A model generated the notes under the pieces. It worked only from the letters and a program-made list of their open reading frames with translations. It made no database searches and had not been told where the DNA came from. A stretch of 64,000 nucleotides of DNA from Lachnospiraceae bacterium (GTDB lineage: Bacteria; Bacillota; Clostridia; Lachnospirales; Lachnospiraceae): positions 1 to 64,000 of the forward strand of contig JAFLSZ010000001.1 of NCBI GenBank assembly GCA_022510665.1, in the 5' to 3' direction. Positions 47,335 to 57,824 of the stretch are shown here, in pieces. Position 1 is the stretch's first letter. Each line of letters opens with the position of its first letter. The translations under genes were made by a program, and so were the position numbers.

Positions 47335-47560
47335 GCGTCCTCCTTTTATTGTATGATTTCACTCCGAACACTATACCCATTCTATTTTTCCTCAAATTTT
47401 TTAAAAATATGTATTGACAGAAGCCGCCGAATATACTAAGATATAGAAGTATGCTTCCGCTGAAACGTCCGTGTCCGGCTCAGCTGGGGCAAAATCATGC
47501 GAATCGGACTGCCGCATACAGGCATTCCGGACGAATCCAAAAGCATAGGAGGTGTTGAAC

Positions 47561-47824
47561 TTGGCAAATATTAAATCTGCAAAGAAGAGAATTTCCGTTA
47601 TTGAAACAAAGACTCTTAGAAACAAGATGATTAAGTCTAAGATTAAGACTTTGGTTAAAAAGGTAGAGGGCGCTGTTGCCGCAAACGATAAGGCTGCTGC
47701 AAGTCTCGCTCTTTCCGAGGCTGTTGTCGCTATTGACAAAGCTGCCGCAAAGGGTGTCTACCATAAAAATACGGCTGCAAGAAAGGTTTCCCGCATTACT
47801 AAGGCCGTAAATAAAATTGCTTAA
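47561..47824 (+). CDS. rpsT: 30S ribosomal protein S20
   Basis: [29 protein letters not shown]…[25 protein letters not shown] start at 47561 after AGGAGGTG. Confidence 0.95.
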   Translation: MANIKSAKKRISVIETKTLRNKMIKSKIKTLVKKVEGAVAANDKAAASLALSEAVVAIDKAAAKGVYHKNTAARKVSRITKAVNKIA

Positions 47825-47847
47825 TGCTATGTAACCGTAAAGCAAGG

Positions 47848-47872
47848 GCCGCGAATGCGCGGCTCTTTTCTT
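47848..47872 (+). terminator. rpsT terminator
   Basis: GCCGCG-aatg-CGCGGC followed by tcttttctttttc. Confidence 0.75.
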
Positions 47873-47897
47873 TTTCTTTTATTTTAAGGAGGACGCC

Positions 47898-49130
47898 ATG
47901 AAAATTACATCCGTCAAGGGAACCAACGACTATTTACCTAAGGAAACCGAACTGAGGGACTATTTGCAGGCCAGTATCTTAAACACTTACCGCTCCTGCG
48001 GTTTTGAACACATTACGACCCCGGTTTTAGAAGAAATCGAAAATCTGGATAACAGTGAAGGCGGCGAAAATCTCGGATTGATTTTCCGTATATTAAAGCG
48101 CGGCGATAAGTTAGATAAGGCGTTGTCTTCGGGCAATCCGAAAGAGCTGGCGGATTTGGGTCTGCGTTACGACCTTACCCTGCCGCTTTCGCGTTACTAT
48201 GCCTGCCACCGCGCAGACCTTCCTACTCCGTTTAAGTGCATTCAGATTGACTACGCTTTCCGCGCGGAACGTCCGCAGAAAGGCCGTTACCGTCAGTTTG
48301 TGCAATGCGATATTGATATTCTCGGTTCCGATTCCGTCAACTGCGAAATCGAACTGATTGACACGACCGCAAAGGCTCTGCTAAATATCGGCATCAAAAA
48401 CTTCAAGGTTAAAATCAACGACCGCCGCATTTTAAAAAATCTGATTTCGGCCGCAGGTTTTTCGGCGGAAGATACGGACAGCGTCTGCATTGTATTTGAT
48501 AAGATGGACAAAATCGGCGCCGAGGGTGTTTCGGCGGAACTTTTGGAGAAAGGCTTTGCCGCGGACACCGTAAAAAAGTTCACCGAACTGATGAGTATTG
48601 CACCGTTCACGCTCGATACGGCGGAACAATACTGCGAAGACAAGACGCCGGTTGAAAACCTCCGTTACATTATCTCTGCCGTTACCGGACTGGCGAAAGA
48701 CTCCTATACGATTGTTTACGACAAATCTCTGGTACGCGGTCAGGGCTACTACACCGGTCCGGTTTTTGAAATCGAATCCTTAGATTTCGGAAGTTCCATT
48801 GCCGGCGGCGGCCGCTATGACAATATGGTCGGAAAGTTCTTAAACGAGTCCGTTCCGGCAGTAGGATTCTCCATCGGCTTTGAGCGGATTTCAAGCATTC
48901 TGGCCGATGCCGGTTATCAGATTCCGGATGCAAAGAAGCGTATCGCCGTTATTTATGACGCTGCGGACATTCTTCCGGCACTGAAAAAGGCAGACGAATA
49001 CCGTACCGAATACAACGTCGTATTATATGAGCGTCCGAAAAAGCTCGGAAAACTGTTCGGAAAATTGGAAGAACAGGGATTTTTCGGCTGTTATATTTTA
49101 AACGAATCCACGGAACTCAAGGTTTTTTAA
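47898..49130 (+). CDS. hisS: Histidyl-tRNA synthetase (divergent short form)
   Basis: VKGTNDYLPKE, LRYDLTLPLSRYYA, LVRGQGYYTGPVFEIES, GGRYDNMVGKF. Confidence 0.85.
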   Translation: MKITSVKGTNDYLPKETELRDYLQASILNTYRSCGFEHITTPVLEEIENLDNSEGGENLGLIFRILKRGDKLDKALSSGNPKELADLGLRYDLTLPLSRYYACHRADLPTPFKCIQIDYAFRAERPQKGRYRQFVQCDIDILGSDSVNCEIELIDTTAKALLNIGIKNFKVKINDRRILKNLISAAGFSAEDTDSVCIVFDKMDKIGAEGVSAELLEKGFAADTVKKFTELMSIAPFTLDTAEQYCEDKTPVENLRYIISAVTGLAKDSYTIVYDKSLVRGQGYYTGPVFEIESLDFGSSIAGGGRYDNMVGKFLNESVPAVGFSIGFERISSILADAGYQIPDAKKRIAVIYDAADILPALKKADEYRTEYNVVLYERPKKLGKLFGKLEEQGFFGCYILNESTELKVF

Positions 49131-49294
49131 TTAAGACCTGCTTTGAAGCAAAGTAAAACGATTGTAACACGGATAAAAAATTCCTATTTAGAAACTTGCA
49201 TTTTTATTCGTTTCATAGTATACTCTTTTCCGTAGTTACAACAGTGATACCGTTTTAATTACCGGCATTTTTATTGTCAGAAAGGCGGCATATT

Positions 49295-49963
49295 ATGCTG
49301 TGCGCGGAACATATTTCATTTTCCTATCGAAGAAAACAGGTGCTTCGTGATATCTGCTTTACGGCAGAAGAGGGCGATTTTATCGGTATTATCGGAAAGA
49401 ACGGCTGTGGGAAATCCACTCTGCTTTCCGTGTTGGCAGGAGTACAGTCTCCCGCTTCCGGTTCTCTTTTATATCACGGCGAGCCGCTGTATAAAAAGGG
49501 CGGTGTACCCGCAGAAACCGTAGGTTACGTTCCGCAGCTCAATCCGCTGCTTCCCGAGCTTACCGTCCGGGACAATCTGAAACTTTGGCGCCGGAATAAG
49601 ACGCTTCTGTCAGAAGACGCTTTAGACGGCCTGTACTTTCAGATGGGTCTGACCGAATGTTTTAAGATGCCGGTAAAAAAATTGTCCGAGGGGATGAAAA
49701 AACGAGTCAGTATTGCTTCTGTTCTGCAGAACGCTCCAAAGATTCTGGTTCTGGATGAACCTTCCGCGGCGTTAGACCTGCCCTGCAAAGAAGTCATTCA
49801 TACCCAGCTTTTATCCTTTACCAAAAACGGCGGCATTGTTTTGTTTGCCACCCACGAAGAAGCTGAGTTCTCACTTTGCACCGCGCTCTATATACTAAAG
49901 GACGGAATACTGCAGACTGCGGACGCCAGACAGGACAAAAGTACTTTAATCCAACACTTTTAA
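49295..49963 (+). CDS. ABC transporter ATP-binding protein
   Basis: GIIGKNGCGKSTLL, LSEGMKKRVSIASVL, ILVLDEPSAALDL. Confidence 0.93.
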   Translation: MLCAEHISFSYRRKQVLRDICFTAEEGDFIGIIGKNGCGKSTLLSVLAGVQSPASGSLLYHGEPLYKKGGVPAETVGYVPQLNPLLPELTVRDNLKLWRRNKTLLSEDALDGLYFQMGLTECFKMPVKKLSEGMKKRVSIASVLQNAPKILVLDEPSAALDLPCKEVIHTQLLSFTKNGGIVLFATHEEAEFSLCTALYILKDGILQTADARQDKSTLIQHF

Positions 49964-49980
49964 CTTTTAGGAGGATTGTA

Positions 49981-51450
49981 ATGAAAAAGACAGAAAACAT
50001 GAACAAAAGAAAAACACACAAAAAGCGCCTTGTCTCCCTTATCGCAATTTTCGCGCTGCTGATAGGATGCACAAGCTGCAAAAAAGAAACTCCGCGCGAA
50101 GCTTTGGAAAAAGCCTTTGACAAAACTTTTTCCGCCGAATCCCCGGTAGAGAATCTTTTGGGGATATCTAAAATTAATGAAGCCATTAATAACAACGAAC
50201 CGTACTCTTCCGGCCTTTCCGCTACGATAGAGAATATATCCGGCGAACTTTTCGGCGATTATGCATCTTTAATCTCCGGCCTCGGGTTCTCCAGTGACTC
50301 CGCACTTGATATCACAAAAAAACGCTATCAGTCTACCCTCGGAATTTCCTACGGCGGTACTACCTATTTTACCGTGGGCGTTCATCTCGACGGCTCCAAA
50401 CTTTATCTTACGGTGCCGCAATTGCTGAACGGAAATATTTCTCTTGATTTTTCTTCCCTGAGAGAAGATCTTGTGTCCGACTCTTTCTTCGGACAGCTCT
50501 TTACACAGCTGTTGACGACGTACGGCGGTTCTCTTCCGGAGGACTTCACGCTTCCGGAAAACTTCTCTATCGATGTTTGGGAACTTTTCACAACCGGGGA
50601 CATGAACATTGATACTACTCTCCCTAAAAATATTACCGACGCTTACGACGAAATGAATAAGCAGATTGCGGTAGAGGAAATAAAGAAAAACGAAGCGAAG
50701 CTTCCTGACGGTGTTTCCGCGAAAAACGTATATACCATGACGATTCCTAAAAAAGCATATAAGGACTTTGCGGCGGTAATCGTGCAGTTTGGCCTCGACT
50801 CTTTCTTTGAACTTCTGGACGACGAAAATCTGAGCGCGCTTGAGGAACTTGATATGCCGGATCAGGAAGATATCGATGATTTCTTAGAAGATCTTTCGGA
50901 TACTATCGGAGATATCGTTCTTACGGTTGCCGTTACAAAGGACGGCTATATAAGCTACATGACTTCCACGCTTGATATTGACGGAAGCACCGTGGATTTT
51001 TCCGCTTCTTTCTCCGGCAAAAAATCTCCGTTGGAAGAAGTTGACGTAAAAGTTTCCGCGAAAATCGACGGAGAAAAAGTTTCTTTCAGCTTCACGCAGA
51101 AGTATGATTCCGATAAGAAGACCGCAACCTATAACAGCAAAATTTCCGCAGGCGACTTTACCGCAAAAATTGCATGGGAAGGCGAGTACAGCAATGTGGA
51201 AAAAGGCAAGAAATACACCTTTAACCTCAACTACTTTGAGTGTGACTTCTCCGAGGATATGTCCTTCACGATTTCCGCAAGCAACTATATGGATATTACC
51301 AAGTGTGAAATCAGCGACGTAACCGGCAGGGAATATGAACTCCTTAAAATGGACCAATCTGCTCTGCTTGGACTTGTTACCGAAGTAATGGTCAATGTAC
51401 AGAACGATCCGATGCTCTCCGGACTTTTAGGTATTTTAGGCCTTGAATAA
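49981..51450 (+). CDS. Large secreted lipoprotein of unknown function
   Basis: Signal peptide and lipobox (LIAIFALLIGCTSC); RBS AGGAGG before ATG 49981; between ABC ATPase and permease genes. Confidence 0.8.
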   Translation: MKKTENMNKRKTHKKRLVSLIAIFALLIGCTSCKKETPREALEKAFDKTFSAESPVENLLGISKINEAINNNEPYSSGLSATIENISGELFGDYASLISGLGFSSDSALDITKKRYQSTLGISYGGTTYFTVGVHLDGSKLYLTVPQLLNGNISLDFSSLREDLVSDSFFGQLFTQLLTTYGGSLPEDFTLPENFSIDVWELFTTGDMNIDTTLPKNITDAYDEMNKQIAVEEIKKNEAKLPDGVSAKNVYTMTIPKKAYKDFAAVIVQFGLDSFFELLDDENLSALEELDMPDQEDIDDFLEDLSDTIGDIVLTVAVTKDGYISYMTSTLDIDGSTVDFSASFSGKKSPLEEVDVKVSAKIDGEKVSFSFTQKYDSDKKTATYNSKISAGDFTAKIAWEGEYSNVEKGKKYTFNLNYFECDFSEDMSFTISASNYMDITKCEISDVTGREYELLKMDQSALLGLVTEVMVNVQNDPMLSGLLGILGLE

Positions 51451-51456
51451 TATTTT

Positions 51457-51481
51457 ATAAAAACTTTATAAAGGTTTTTAT
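51457..51481. repeat. AT-rich near-perfect palindrome between the lipoprotein and permease genes
   Basis: ATAAAAAC-tttataaag-GTTTTTAT. Confidence 0.75.
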
Positions 51482-51518
51482 CTCAGCTTTACCAACATAC
51501 CGACAGGGAGGAACTGCC

Positions 51519-52715
51519 ATGAAGGTTCTCTTTTTCTTACAATTAAAGCGTGCCTTAAAGGCAGTTCCCAAACTGATCGCAGGAGCAGTCATACCGCTTT
51601 TCTTTGCCGGTATGGCTGTTTTTTGGGCGCAGAAGCGCCATACAGACGCTACGGGTACGCTGCTGTCTCCGGTTGCCCTGGTAAACCAGGACACCGAAGC
51701 GTATCTTGACTTTGTATTTCCGTTCATTACAAACACCGATGCCGCCGGAAGTTTTTCGTTCACTTTGATGGAGGAGCAGGAAGCGATGACTGCTTTAAAA
51801 AACGGAACGGTCTGTGCCGTTTTACTTCTTCCGCCCCGAATGTTTTCCGGCATTTTAGATTCCACCAACATTCCCGCCAGACTTTATCTGCCGGAAGGAA
51901 ATTCCTTCCCTTCCCTTTTGCTCGCAAAATTCGCGGAAGCGGGCGCTTTAACCCTCGGTTCCTCACAGGCGGGAATTTACGCCGCATCCGACTTATATTC
52001 CGAATACGGTCTTTCGGAACGCTTATCCGACATTTACTATGAAATCAATTTAGTTAATTTAAAATATGCCCTTGGAAGAGAATCCGTTTTTTCCGCGCAT
52101 TCCACTACGGCAACCGGAGAGCTTTCCCTCCCCGAATACTACGGAGGCACCTTGTTTTTATGCCTTTTGCTGTTTTTCGGGGCAGGCATGGGAACTTTTC
52201 TCTGCAACGCTTTGCCGAAAACCCTTTCCGACCAGCTTCGCCGACACGGAATCGGTTCTTTTTGCATAGAGGCAAGCCTGTTTTTACCCCTGCTACTGTT
52301 TTATCTGCTCGCGGCTGCTCTGCTTTGCGCCGCGGCTTCCCTATTACTGCCGGAAGTGTCCTTCTCTCCGATATTGGCCGCGTTCCTGTTTTGCGTTGTA
52401 CTCTGCCTTTCCGTTTTCACGCAGGTGATATTTTCACTGTTTCAAAACGCCGGCCGCGGACTTTTGGCATTTTCCTTTTTGGGCCTTTTTATGATTTTCC
52501 TTTCGGGAGGCTTTCTCCCTTATGCTTTTTTACCTGCCTCGTTTTCTTCGCTTACTCCGTTTCTTCCGCTCGGCGCCTGCCTTTTAGGGTTTAGGAAGTT
52601 CTTCGGAGAGGCGCTCGGAACGCAGGACATCCTGCTTATTTTGACACATACCGCAGCGCTCTGCCTGCTTTTATGGCTTATTTCCTTTTTTCGAAGAAAG
52701 GAGGCACGCGCATGA
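51519..52715 (+). CDS. ABC-2-type transporter permease
   Basis: N-terminal TM, large extracytoplasmic region, C-terminal TM cluster (LLFFGAGMGTFLC…FLSGGFLPYAFLP). Confidence 0.85.
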   Translation: MKVLFFLQLKRALKAVPKLIAGAVIPLFFAGMAVFWAQKRHTDATGTLLSPVALVNQDTEAYLDFVFPFITNTDAAGSFSFTLMEEQEAMTALKNGTVCAVLLLPPRMFSGILDSTNIPARLYLPEGNSFPSLLLAKFAEAGALTLGSSQAGIYAASDLYSEYGLSERLSDIYYEINLVNLKYALGRESVFSAHSTTATGELSLPEYYGGTLFLCLLLFFGAGMGTFLCNALPKTLSDQLRRHGIGSFCIEASLFLPLLLFYLLAAALLCAAASLLLPEVSFSPILAAFLFCVVLCLSVFTQVIFSLFQNAGRGLLAFSFLGLFMIFLSGGFLPYAFLPASFSSLTPFLPLGACLLGFRKFFGEALGTQDILLILTHTAALCLLLWLISFFRRKEARA

Positions 52716-53800
52716 ATTACCCGGTTTTCTTTCTTTTACAATTAAAACGGCCGCTGAAAAGTAAAGCTTTTGTACTTTTGCTGTTTCTGTTTCCTGTTTT
52801 TCTTTTTGCGCTCTCCCAAGCGTTTTCCGGCGAAACCGACTCCCGTATTCCGGTGGGTGTCTGCTCGGAAACAGATGATTTGCTCACCGAAAACCTTTGT
52901 CGCAAACTGACCGAAGGAAACGACTCTCTTTTTCGGTTTTTTGAAGTCTCCTCACAGGAAGAGCTCACAAGGCTTGTCCAAAACGGTCAAATCGAATGCG
53001 GCTATCTGTTTCAAAAACCTTTAGAAAAAGAACTCGACCGGAGCCATACAAAGAACCTGATTACGGTACTCGTTTCCGAAAACACCACCTGCAAAGGCAT
53101 TTTAAACGAGTTTGTCTATGCAAACCTGTTTGAAGAGTATTCTCTTCATCTTCTGAAAGAAACGCTTGCCGACGCGGGCGACCTCCCGTTTGACAGGAAT
53201 GCCGCCGCTGCTTTCTCCCTGCCGCCGGTCACGGAAGAATACATTGAACAAAACTACCGCGCACACCTGCTTGACGGGGATACGTTTACCTTTGAAGTTA
53301 CGTTTCTTTCCGCCAACGGTTCCGACGAAACCGCAGGCGGTACTGCTCCGGCCGCGTTTTCACTGTTTCGCGGTTTTGCCTCCGTCTTTCTGCTTCTGTG
53401 CGGTTTTCTTGCGCTGCTGACACTGCACGAAGACCTCCAAAACGGCTTGTACAAAAAACTGCGCGGCATAAAGCGTCCTGTCTGCATGAGCCTTACAATG
53501 CTCTCCTATCTGCTTCCGGCAGGTTTTGTTTTTCTGCTCTCCTTAGGCGTTTCGGGCTGTATGGGCGGCATTTTGCGGGAATTGATATCATTATTCTGCT
53601 ATCTGCTTGTTTTACTTGTTTTTTATGCTTTGCTCGGAACAATCATCCGGAGCCACACAATGCTTTGCGCCGCGTTTCCGATGTTGCTCTTATGCACCCT
53701 CGTTTTCACGCCGGTCATTGTGGACTTATCCGCCTTTTTCCCTTGGATTAAAGCGGTACGCTATGCCCTGCCGACCTATTACTATCTGCTCTTTTTCTAA
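52712..53800 (+). CDS. ABC-2-type transporter permease
   Basis: Same topology as 51519-52715; MNYPVFFLLQLKRPLKSKAF start overlaps the upstream stop (ATGA). Confidence 0.85.
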   Translation: MNYPVFFLLQLKRPLKSKAFVLLLFLFPVFLFALSQAFSGETDSRIPVGVCSETDDLLTENLCRKLTEGNDSLFRFFEVSSQEELTRLVQNGQIECGYLFQKPLEKELDRSHTKNLITVLVSENTTCKGILNEFVYANLFEEYSLHLLKETLADAGDLPFDRNAAAAFSLPPVTEEYIEQNYRAHLLDGDTFTFEVTFLSANGSDETAGGTAPAAFSLFRGFASVFLLLCGFLALLTLHEDLQNGLYKKLRGIKRPVCMSLTMLSYLLPAGFVFLLSLGVSGCMGGILRELISLFCYLLVLLVFYALLGTIIRSHTMLCAAFPMLLLCTLVFTPVIVDLSAFFPWIKAVRYALPTYYYLLFF

Positions 53801-53832
53801 ACCGTATAAGTCCGGCAAGAAAGGAATATGAC

Positions 53833-54486
53833 ATGGAACATAAAGTGAACTTAGAAGAAATCTCAGACGGAAAACTATATACGAAAAACGACATGGTAAG
53901 ACTTGGCTGTGACGGTTGCGCGGGCGCCGCTTCCTGCTGCCGCTTCGCGGAAGATACGATTACTCTGGACCCGTATGATATTTACCGGCTCACCGCCTGT
54001 CTGCGGCTTTCCTTTGAAGAACTTTACAAAAAGGGGCTGGTTGCTCTTGCACCGTCGGACGGACTTTTGCTCCCCCACTTAAACTTTTCCGGACAATCAC
54101 AGGCATGCCCGTTCTTGGAAGAAAACGGCAGATGCGGTATCCATGACTGCCGTCCCGGACTCTGCCGTCTGTTTCCTCTGGCTCGTTATTTTAAAGACGA
54201 CGCCTTATATTACATTCTGCAGATTCATGAATGTCCGAACCCGGCCGCTCCTAAGATAAAAATAAAAAAATGGCTTGCTCTCCCCAATACAGAGCAGTAC
54301 GAAGGCTTTCTGATCCGCTGGAACCGGCTGATAACCGAAACGAAACAGCGTATTCAAAAAGCCTCCGACCACGCGGAACTGTCCGCACTTACTACCTCTT
54401 TTTTAAAAACCTTTTTCTTTACGCCCTATGACGCGGACACGCCGTTTTATGAGCAGTTCGCCGAGCACATTAAAATTAAACCTTAA
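53833..54486 (+). CDS. YkgJ-type cysteine-cluster protein
   Basis: CDGCAGAASCCRF…CPFLEENGRCGIHDCRPGLCRLFPL. Confidence 0.85.
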   Translation: MEHKVNLEEISDGKLYTKNDMVRLGCDGCAGAASCCRFAEDTITLDPYDIYRLTACLRLSFEELYKKGLVALAPSDGLLLPHLNFSGQSQACPFLEENGRCGIHDCRPGLCRLFPLARYFKDDALYYILQIHECPNPAAPKIKIKKWLALPNTEQYEGFLIRWNRLITETKQRIQKASDHAELSALTTSFLKTFFFTPYDADTPFYEQFAEHIKIKP

Positions 54487-54494
54487 TTTAACAA

Positions 54495-57101
54495 CTATAT
54501 ATTCTCGTTTTTCAGGTCATCCATCAGATTGTCCTGCTTAATTTTGTTCACGGCATACAGCATCGTTGCAAACACTACCACAAACACACTGAACGAGGCA
54601 ATCCCCATTGCGGCCCACGGTACGGTAAAGCCCGATATTACCGCGTTGCTTGTTACGCGATGAATAAGGAGTGCCATGCAAAGAGACAACGGAAGTCCGA
54701 ACAACAACGCTCTTGAACCGTACAAAAGACATTCGTAAAACATCATTCGGAAAAGCCCCTTTGCAGTCATGCCGACCGAACGAAGCATCGCGAAGTCACG
54801 GCGGCGCAGGGCAATATTCGTGGAAATCGTATGAAATACGTTTGCTACGGCAATCAGGGAAATCAACGTAATAAATCCATACGAGAATACGTTTGCCAAC
54901 ACAACCATATCACGTTTTTCTTTCTCCTGCTCCACGAAATCCACAATATTATAGTCGCCGTTAGTCAATGTATTTTCTTTTAAAACCTGCTTTAAACCCT
55001 GAATCATCGTCTCATAGTCGGACGCCTTGAAGCAAAATATAGTATGGTCTTCTTCCTTAGGTACTCTGGCCCTCTCCGGATAAAACAGCAGTATCCCTTC
55101 ATAACTGTACGTATATACATATATCCCGGAAGGTATTTCCTCAATTTTCCCGCCAATCCGCACGCTGTACGGCTCCAATGCCTCTTCCCCCGCCGTCTCA
55201 ATTCCGCGGCAGGTAATTTCGGAAACCTCCGGCTTTAAAATCGGAAGTTCATACGTTATCCGCTCCATTTCATTCGCCTTGTTATAAATATACAGCGTTA
55301 AGGCACGGCGGTTCAGCACAACCGCCGGCGGATTCTCCGATTCGTATTCCGCCGCGGAAATCCCGCATTCGACTGCCAACCGACGGTATAACTCCTCCGC
55401 CAGATAATATATGCCTATGGTCTGAGTCTCCTCTGTTTTCTCTTCCGTCCAGCCGGAAGGTCCGGTCGATTTACTCTTTTCCAAATACTCTTTGTATTCC
55501 CCGGTCTGCTTATCCTCCTCTAAAATCATATATCCTGTCCTTATGGTATTGTGCGTCATCTCTTTCACACCTTCAATGCTCGAAAACCACTGCGTGAGTT
55601 CCTCAATCTCCATTTCTCCCGGCATATAATACAGAACATCAATTTTTGACGGACTCAACCCGGTCGATACGGTATCAAAAAGTTCACGGCCAAAAACACT
55701 GCTTGAAACAAACAGAACAATACTAAGCGTAAGAGATATTACCGTCGTACGGTATTTCCTTTTACTCCGCTTAAAATACTTTTGGGCGAGCGCGCCTTCC
55801 AGCCCAAACAGAGCGTAAACCAATTTTGACGTTTTTACCGTCTTCCCGCGCACGGTAATTTCTTTCCCCTGCCGAATCGCCTCTATCGCGGTTACTTTCG
55901 TGGCGCGTTTTGCCGGTATCCATACGGACAGAAACACCGTAAAAAGTGCAATCAGGGCCGCCGCCAAAAGCGCCGGCGCCGAAACCGACAGCCGCATGGC
56001 ATAAGGCGAATCTATGATATGACGGAATAAATCTCCTACCAGAGCAAGCGTAACTCCCATACCTGCCACTCCGGAAAGCAGACCGAGAGGAATGCCGATT
56101 ACGGATACGATTCCGGCCTCCGAAAACACACAGCGGCGTATCTGGCGTCTTGTCGCGCCTACGGAAGACAGCAGCCCGAACTGTTTTGTCCGTTCGCTGA
56201 CCGAAATTGAAAAAGCACTGTAAATCAGGGATACCGAACCCATTAAAATCAATATACTTAAAACGACTGCCATTCCGCCTACAAAAGGCATAATATTGTT
56301 GTATCTCCATACCCCCGAAAACATCAGCACATCCCAGTTCAGCTTCACCGCGCCCGAAGCCTCCCTCAGACCGTTCCGCTCATCATAATCGTCGATTGTT
56401 TTTCCCGGTCTGCGTAAAAGAACCGATAAAAAATATTCTTTCTCTGCCTGTACCCCTTTGTCGGAATAAGTAAGCGCCGTATAGCCCGGCGCACTATACC
56501 CTTCAAGTGAATATGACGGACGTTCGTAAAAACCGACCACCGTATACGTTTTCTCTGTCTGCAAAGTCAGGATTTCCCCGTCAATGTAACCTGTTCCCTG
56601 TCCCAGTTTTTCCTCTTCCATCCGGCGTTCCCCGACGGAAAGTTCCAACACGTCTCCTAATTCCGCGGAAAAACCGCCGTTTGCGTATAAATGGTACGGC
56701 AGCAAAATTTCCGTATCCTCTTCCGGAAGCCTGCCCTTAATAATATGCACCGGCATCTGTTCCAGAAATACCGCGTCCGCCTCCAAAATGTACAAATACG
56801 GCTTCTGATCATTTTCGGTTTCAACCGCCGCGTATCCTAACTGCCCGGCGCTTCCGAGCATCACGGTATCCTTATCTCTGGCCATCTGCGCGTAAAGCAG
56901 GGAATCCGCGTCCTGTACCAGAATATGCCAGTTTCCTTCACGATAGATACAGGTACGCCTGCTAAACTCCATAAGACTGGAACAAAATGTTGTAACCGCC
57001 GTAAACATGGCAGTGGAAAGAATTACGCCGACAATAGTAACCAGCGTCCGGACACGGTTCTTTTTCATCGTTTTCCATGTTACTTTTGAGAAAATATTCA
57101 T
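54495..57101 (-). CDS. FtsX-like ABC transporter permease
   Basis: FSISVSERTKQFGLLSSVGATRRQIR and C-terminal RRRDFAMLRSVGMTAKGLFRMMFYE duplicated FtsX motifs. Confidence 0.92.
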   Translation of the reverse strand: MNIFSKVTWKTMKKNRVRTLVTIVGVILSTAMFTAVTTFCSSLMEFSRRTCIYREGNWHILVQDADSLLYAQMARDKDTVMLGSAGQLGYAAVETENDQKPYLYILEADAVFLEQMPVHIIKGRLPEEDTEILLPYHLYANGGFSAELGDVLELSVGERRMEEEKLGQGTGYIDGEILTLQTEKTYTVVGFYERPSYSLEGYSAPGYTALTYSDKGVQAEKEYFLSVLLRRPGKTIDDYDERNGLREASGAVKLNWDVLMFSGVWRYNNIMPFVGGMAVVLSILILMGSVSLIYSAFSISVSERTKQFGLLSSVGATRRQIRRCVFSEAGIVSVIGIPLGLLSGVAGMGVTLALVGDLFRHIIDSPYAMRLSVSAPALLAAALIALFTVFLSVWIPAKRATKVTAIEAIRQGKEITVRGKTVKTSKLVYALFGLEGALAQKYFKRSKRKYRTTVISLTLSIVLFVSSSVFGRELFDTVSTGLSPSKIDVLYYMPGEMEIEELTQWFSSIEGVKEMTHNTIRTGYMILEEDKQTGEYKEYLEKSKSTGPSGWTEEKTEETQTIGIYYLAEELYRRLAVECGISAAEYESENPPAVVLNRRALTLYIYNKANEMERITYELPILKPEVSEITCRGIETAGEEALEPYSVRIGGKIEEIPSGIYVYTYSYEGILLFYPERARVPKEEDHTIFCFKASDYETMIQGLKQVLKENTLTNGDYNIVDFVEQEKEKRDMVVLANVFSYGFITLISLIAVANVFHTISTNIALRRRDFAMLRSVGMTAKGLFRMMFYECLLYGSRALLFGLPLSLCMALLIHRVTSNAVISGFTVPWAAMGIASFSVFVVVFATMLYAVNKIKQDNLMDDLKNENI

Positions 57102-57781
57102 CTGCGGATCACCTCGTTACGGGTAATCTTTCCGTCCTCAATCGCAATCATGCGATGCGCCTGAAGGGCAATATTTTCATCGTGGGTAATCACCAAAAGT
57201 GTCTGCCCGTACTTCTCGTTTGACATCTTCAGAAGTTCCACAATCTCCTGGGAATTTTTTGAGTCCAGATTTCCGGTCGGCTCATCCGCGAGCACAACTG
57301 CGGGCGCGTTCATCAACGCCCTTCCGATTGACACTCTTTGCTGCTGTCCGCCCGAAAGCTGGTTCGGCAGATGATTTTCCCGCCCGGTCAGCCGCAGGCT
57401 CTCCAACAGCTCCTTTAAGCGTTCTTCATTCACACGCCGCCCGTCCATCAGAACCGGAAGCGTAATATTCTCGACTACATTTAAAACCGGTATCAGGTTA
57501 TAAAACTGATAAATCAGTCCCACTTCCCGCCGCCTGAAAATCGAAAGTTCTTCCTCTCCCACCGAGTAGACGTCCTGCCCGTTCATAAACACTTTTCCGG
57601 AAGTCGGACGATCCACACCGCCCAAAATATGCAGCAGGGTTGATTTCCCGGAACCGGACGGCCCGATAATCGAAACAAACTCCCCTTTTTCCACCGAAAA
57701 GCTGATTCCGTCCAATGCACGGACTTCATTTTCTCCGCTCCCGTATTTCTTTGTCAGATTTTCCACTCTTAAAATTTCCAT
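57098..57781 (-). CDS. ABC transporter ATP-binding protein (LolD/MacB-like)
   Basis: [50 protein letters not shown]. Confidence 0.95.
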   Translation of the reverse strand: MEILRVENLTKKYGSGENEVRALDGISFSVEKGEFVSIIGPSGSGKSTLLHILGGVDRPTSGKVFMNGQDVYSVGEEELSIFRRREVGLIYQFYNLIPVLNVVENITLPVLMDGRRVNEERLKELLESLRLTGRENHLPNQLSGGQQQRVSIGRALMNAPAVVLADEPTGNLDSKNSQEIVELLKMSNEKYGQTLLVITHDENIALQAHRMIAIEDGKITRNEVIRR

Positions 57782-57812
57782 AAAATGCCGCTCCTTTCTG
57801 TATACAGTCTAA

Positions 57813-57824
57813 CACTCCGGAGTG
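57813..57824. promoter_or_regulatory. 12-bp perfect palindrome upstream of the FtsX-type ABC operon
   Basis: CACTCCGGAGTG between the ABC ATPase start and the histidine kinase end. Confidence 0.35.
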
